Below are positions 62,749 through 64,000 of a stretch of 64,000 nt of DNA, in pieces. The stretch is taken from positions 835,001 through 899,000 of the forward strand of contig WPIO01000085.1 of the NCBI GenBank assembly GCA_009760855.2, written 5' to 3'. Below the pieces are notes generated by a model. The model saw only the letters and a list, made by a program, of their open reading frames with translations. It did no database searches and was not told where the DNA came from. The stretch's first letter is position 1; every line of letters starts with the position of its first letter. A program made the translations under genes and the position numbers. Source of the DNA: Cristatella mucedo. Taxonomy: Eukaryota; Bryozoa; Phylactolaemata; Cristatellidae.

Positions 62749-64000
62749 GTATGTCGTACGTAGGGCGCGCAGGCGGAAGGCGCATCGGGCATGCGCGCGC
62801 GGGCATGCCCAATGCAGTGGCAGGCCTTCTCCGAGCGGGTGCCGCTCCGTGGTCGCTTGGGGGCGCTGCTGCGCTCGAATCGTCGGCAAACGAGTGGATG
62901 TGGCAGAGCGCGTCCGATGGGCATGTCGAGCGTGTCCGATGGCCGGTCGGCATCCAATTTTGTTGTGAAGAGAGGCGCTGGCCACCAGGAACGCTGCGAT
63001 GCACGGCTCACCGCATGGAGGAAGAGATGGGGATGACACGTTTGGGGAATGCAGCAGCAGGAGGAAATGCAGGGGGGGGGTGTGGGGCAAGCAGGGCGTT
63101 TGGGTCGTGGGGGTGGGGTGAGAGAGACAAGATGGACGAGATGTAGAGTACAGGAGGGTGACGACCTGATCAATGGGTAATGGATGATCAGTTCGGAAGG
63201 GGGGATGGTAGGTGGGTGCAGAGAGACCCGATCGCTATTCTCGGAGGCAGCCGGGTGGCCTGATGAACCTGATGACACCTCAGAGTGCCTGCACTCAGCT
63301 CTGCATGCAGCTCCTCTCCCCACGCTCCGTCCGCTGCGCCTCTCGAGGCTACGAGAGGTTTAATGGCTGCATGCACTTCCAACGAAAAATCGCTCGCACA
63401 GGGTGGAGCTGCCTGGCATGATTTTTCACGGCAGCCGGGAAGCGCTGTGCCTCGATGTGGTGGATAGATTTCGCTTGTTTTTTCTTCCCCTTCTTGATAG
63501 ATAGCTGGCTGATGTCGGTGCCCATTGGGCGGTGCTCCTTGATGGGCAGACAGCCTGCCCATCAAGGAGAGGGAGAGAAGAGGCTGTTTTTCTGCTGAGA
63601 GCATCTGGGAGCTCTGGCATCGTGAGGGCGGCTCTACTGTGACCTTCGCAGGGCGGCTCTTTCGCGAGACTCCTTTTCGAGTGGTTGTCGAAGATGATTG
63701 ACTCGCTTGTCCAAAAGTGCTCCATCAGCAGCAGAACAGCTCCAGAGTTCGAATTATCAGCCCTTGCAGCTCTTGCTTGTTGTGAATAGCAGCGGAGCCC
63801 ACAGCAGTTTACCTTACCTTCCTCTGCCTCTGTGGCCGAGCAGGTGCAGCCCTTCAGTTGCTGGCATTTAGGATGATGTGTGCATCGAAACGTTTGGCCC
63901 TAAGAAAGATTTATTGCATGCTTCCAGAGCCGAAATATTTGTTTTTCTAGTCCAGAACCCTGCAGACCCTGTCATCGGCTGATTGGTTCTCTCTGTCTCT
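62749..64000. other. Right-hand end, no gene recognised
   Basis: Probably intron of the gene whose exon ends at 62748. Frames on both strands are unconvincing. An inverted 'GATGGGCAGACAGCCTGCCC' hairpin lies at about 63541-63560. Confidence 0.4.

Overview
The window is nuclear DNA from an animal. Genes are split by GT-AG introns with strong branch/acceptor tracts, and the intergenic DNA is full of hAT, L2/CR1-like LINE and tRNA-derived SINE copies plus very long microsatellites. CpG-rich coding sequence, poly-Gln/poly-Ala proteins and the transposon types suggest an invertebrate bilaterian; I cannot name the phylum from sequence alone. Nothing bacterial, organellar or viral was seen.

Layout. 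1-6.4 kb: a four-exon plus-strand gene for an unassigned nuclear AT-hook protein. 8.6-12.4 kb, minus: two internal exons of a CINP-like gene whose intron carries a decayed hAT transposon with a perfect 8-bp target duplication. 12.8-17.4 kb: LINE debris. 17.4-23.7 kb, minus: a complete five-exon TMED10/p24-delta gene. 24.1-25.4 kb, plus: MRPL33, head-to-head with TMED10. 26.3-29.9 kb, minus: a complete seven-exon ribokinase gene (RBKS), tail-to-tail with MRPL33; the MRPL33/RBKS pairing is also seen in vertebrates. 30-33.6 kb: a 28-bp minisatellite and more than 1.5 kb of GA/ACAG polypurine repeats. 33.9-34.9 kb and 39.7-41.6 kb, minus: two tandem four-exon paralogs of the NDUFA4/NMES1 (B12D-like) small mitochondrial protein family. 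43.8-44.5 kb and 48.3-53.9 kb, plus: two tandem secreted Kunitz/BPTI inhibitor genes, the second with a 4.9-kb intron holding a degenerate ~170-bp satellite. 55.9-58.6 kb: LINE fragments. 56.7-62.7 kb: isolated exon candidates of unassigned genes.

Functionally the recognisable genes are housekeeping (ER-Golgi cargo receptor, mitochondrial ribosome, ribose salvage, a mitochondrial inner-membrane small protein, a replication/checkpoint factor) plus two secreted protease inhibitors. There is no operon logic. The clearest themes are local tandem duplication (two gene pairs with preserved exon sizes and phases) and a repeat ecology in which a tRNA-SINE shares its 3' stem-loop with the resident L2-like LINE. 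All exon borders were derived by hand from splice consensus, reading phase and family conservation.
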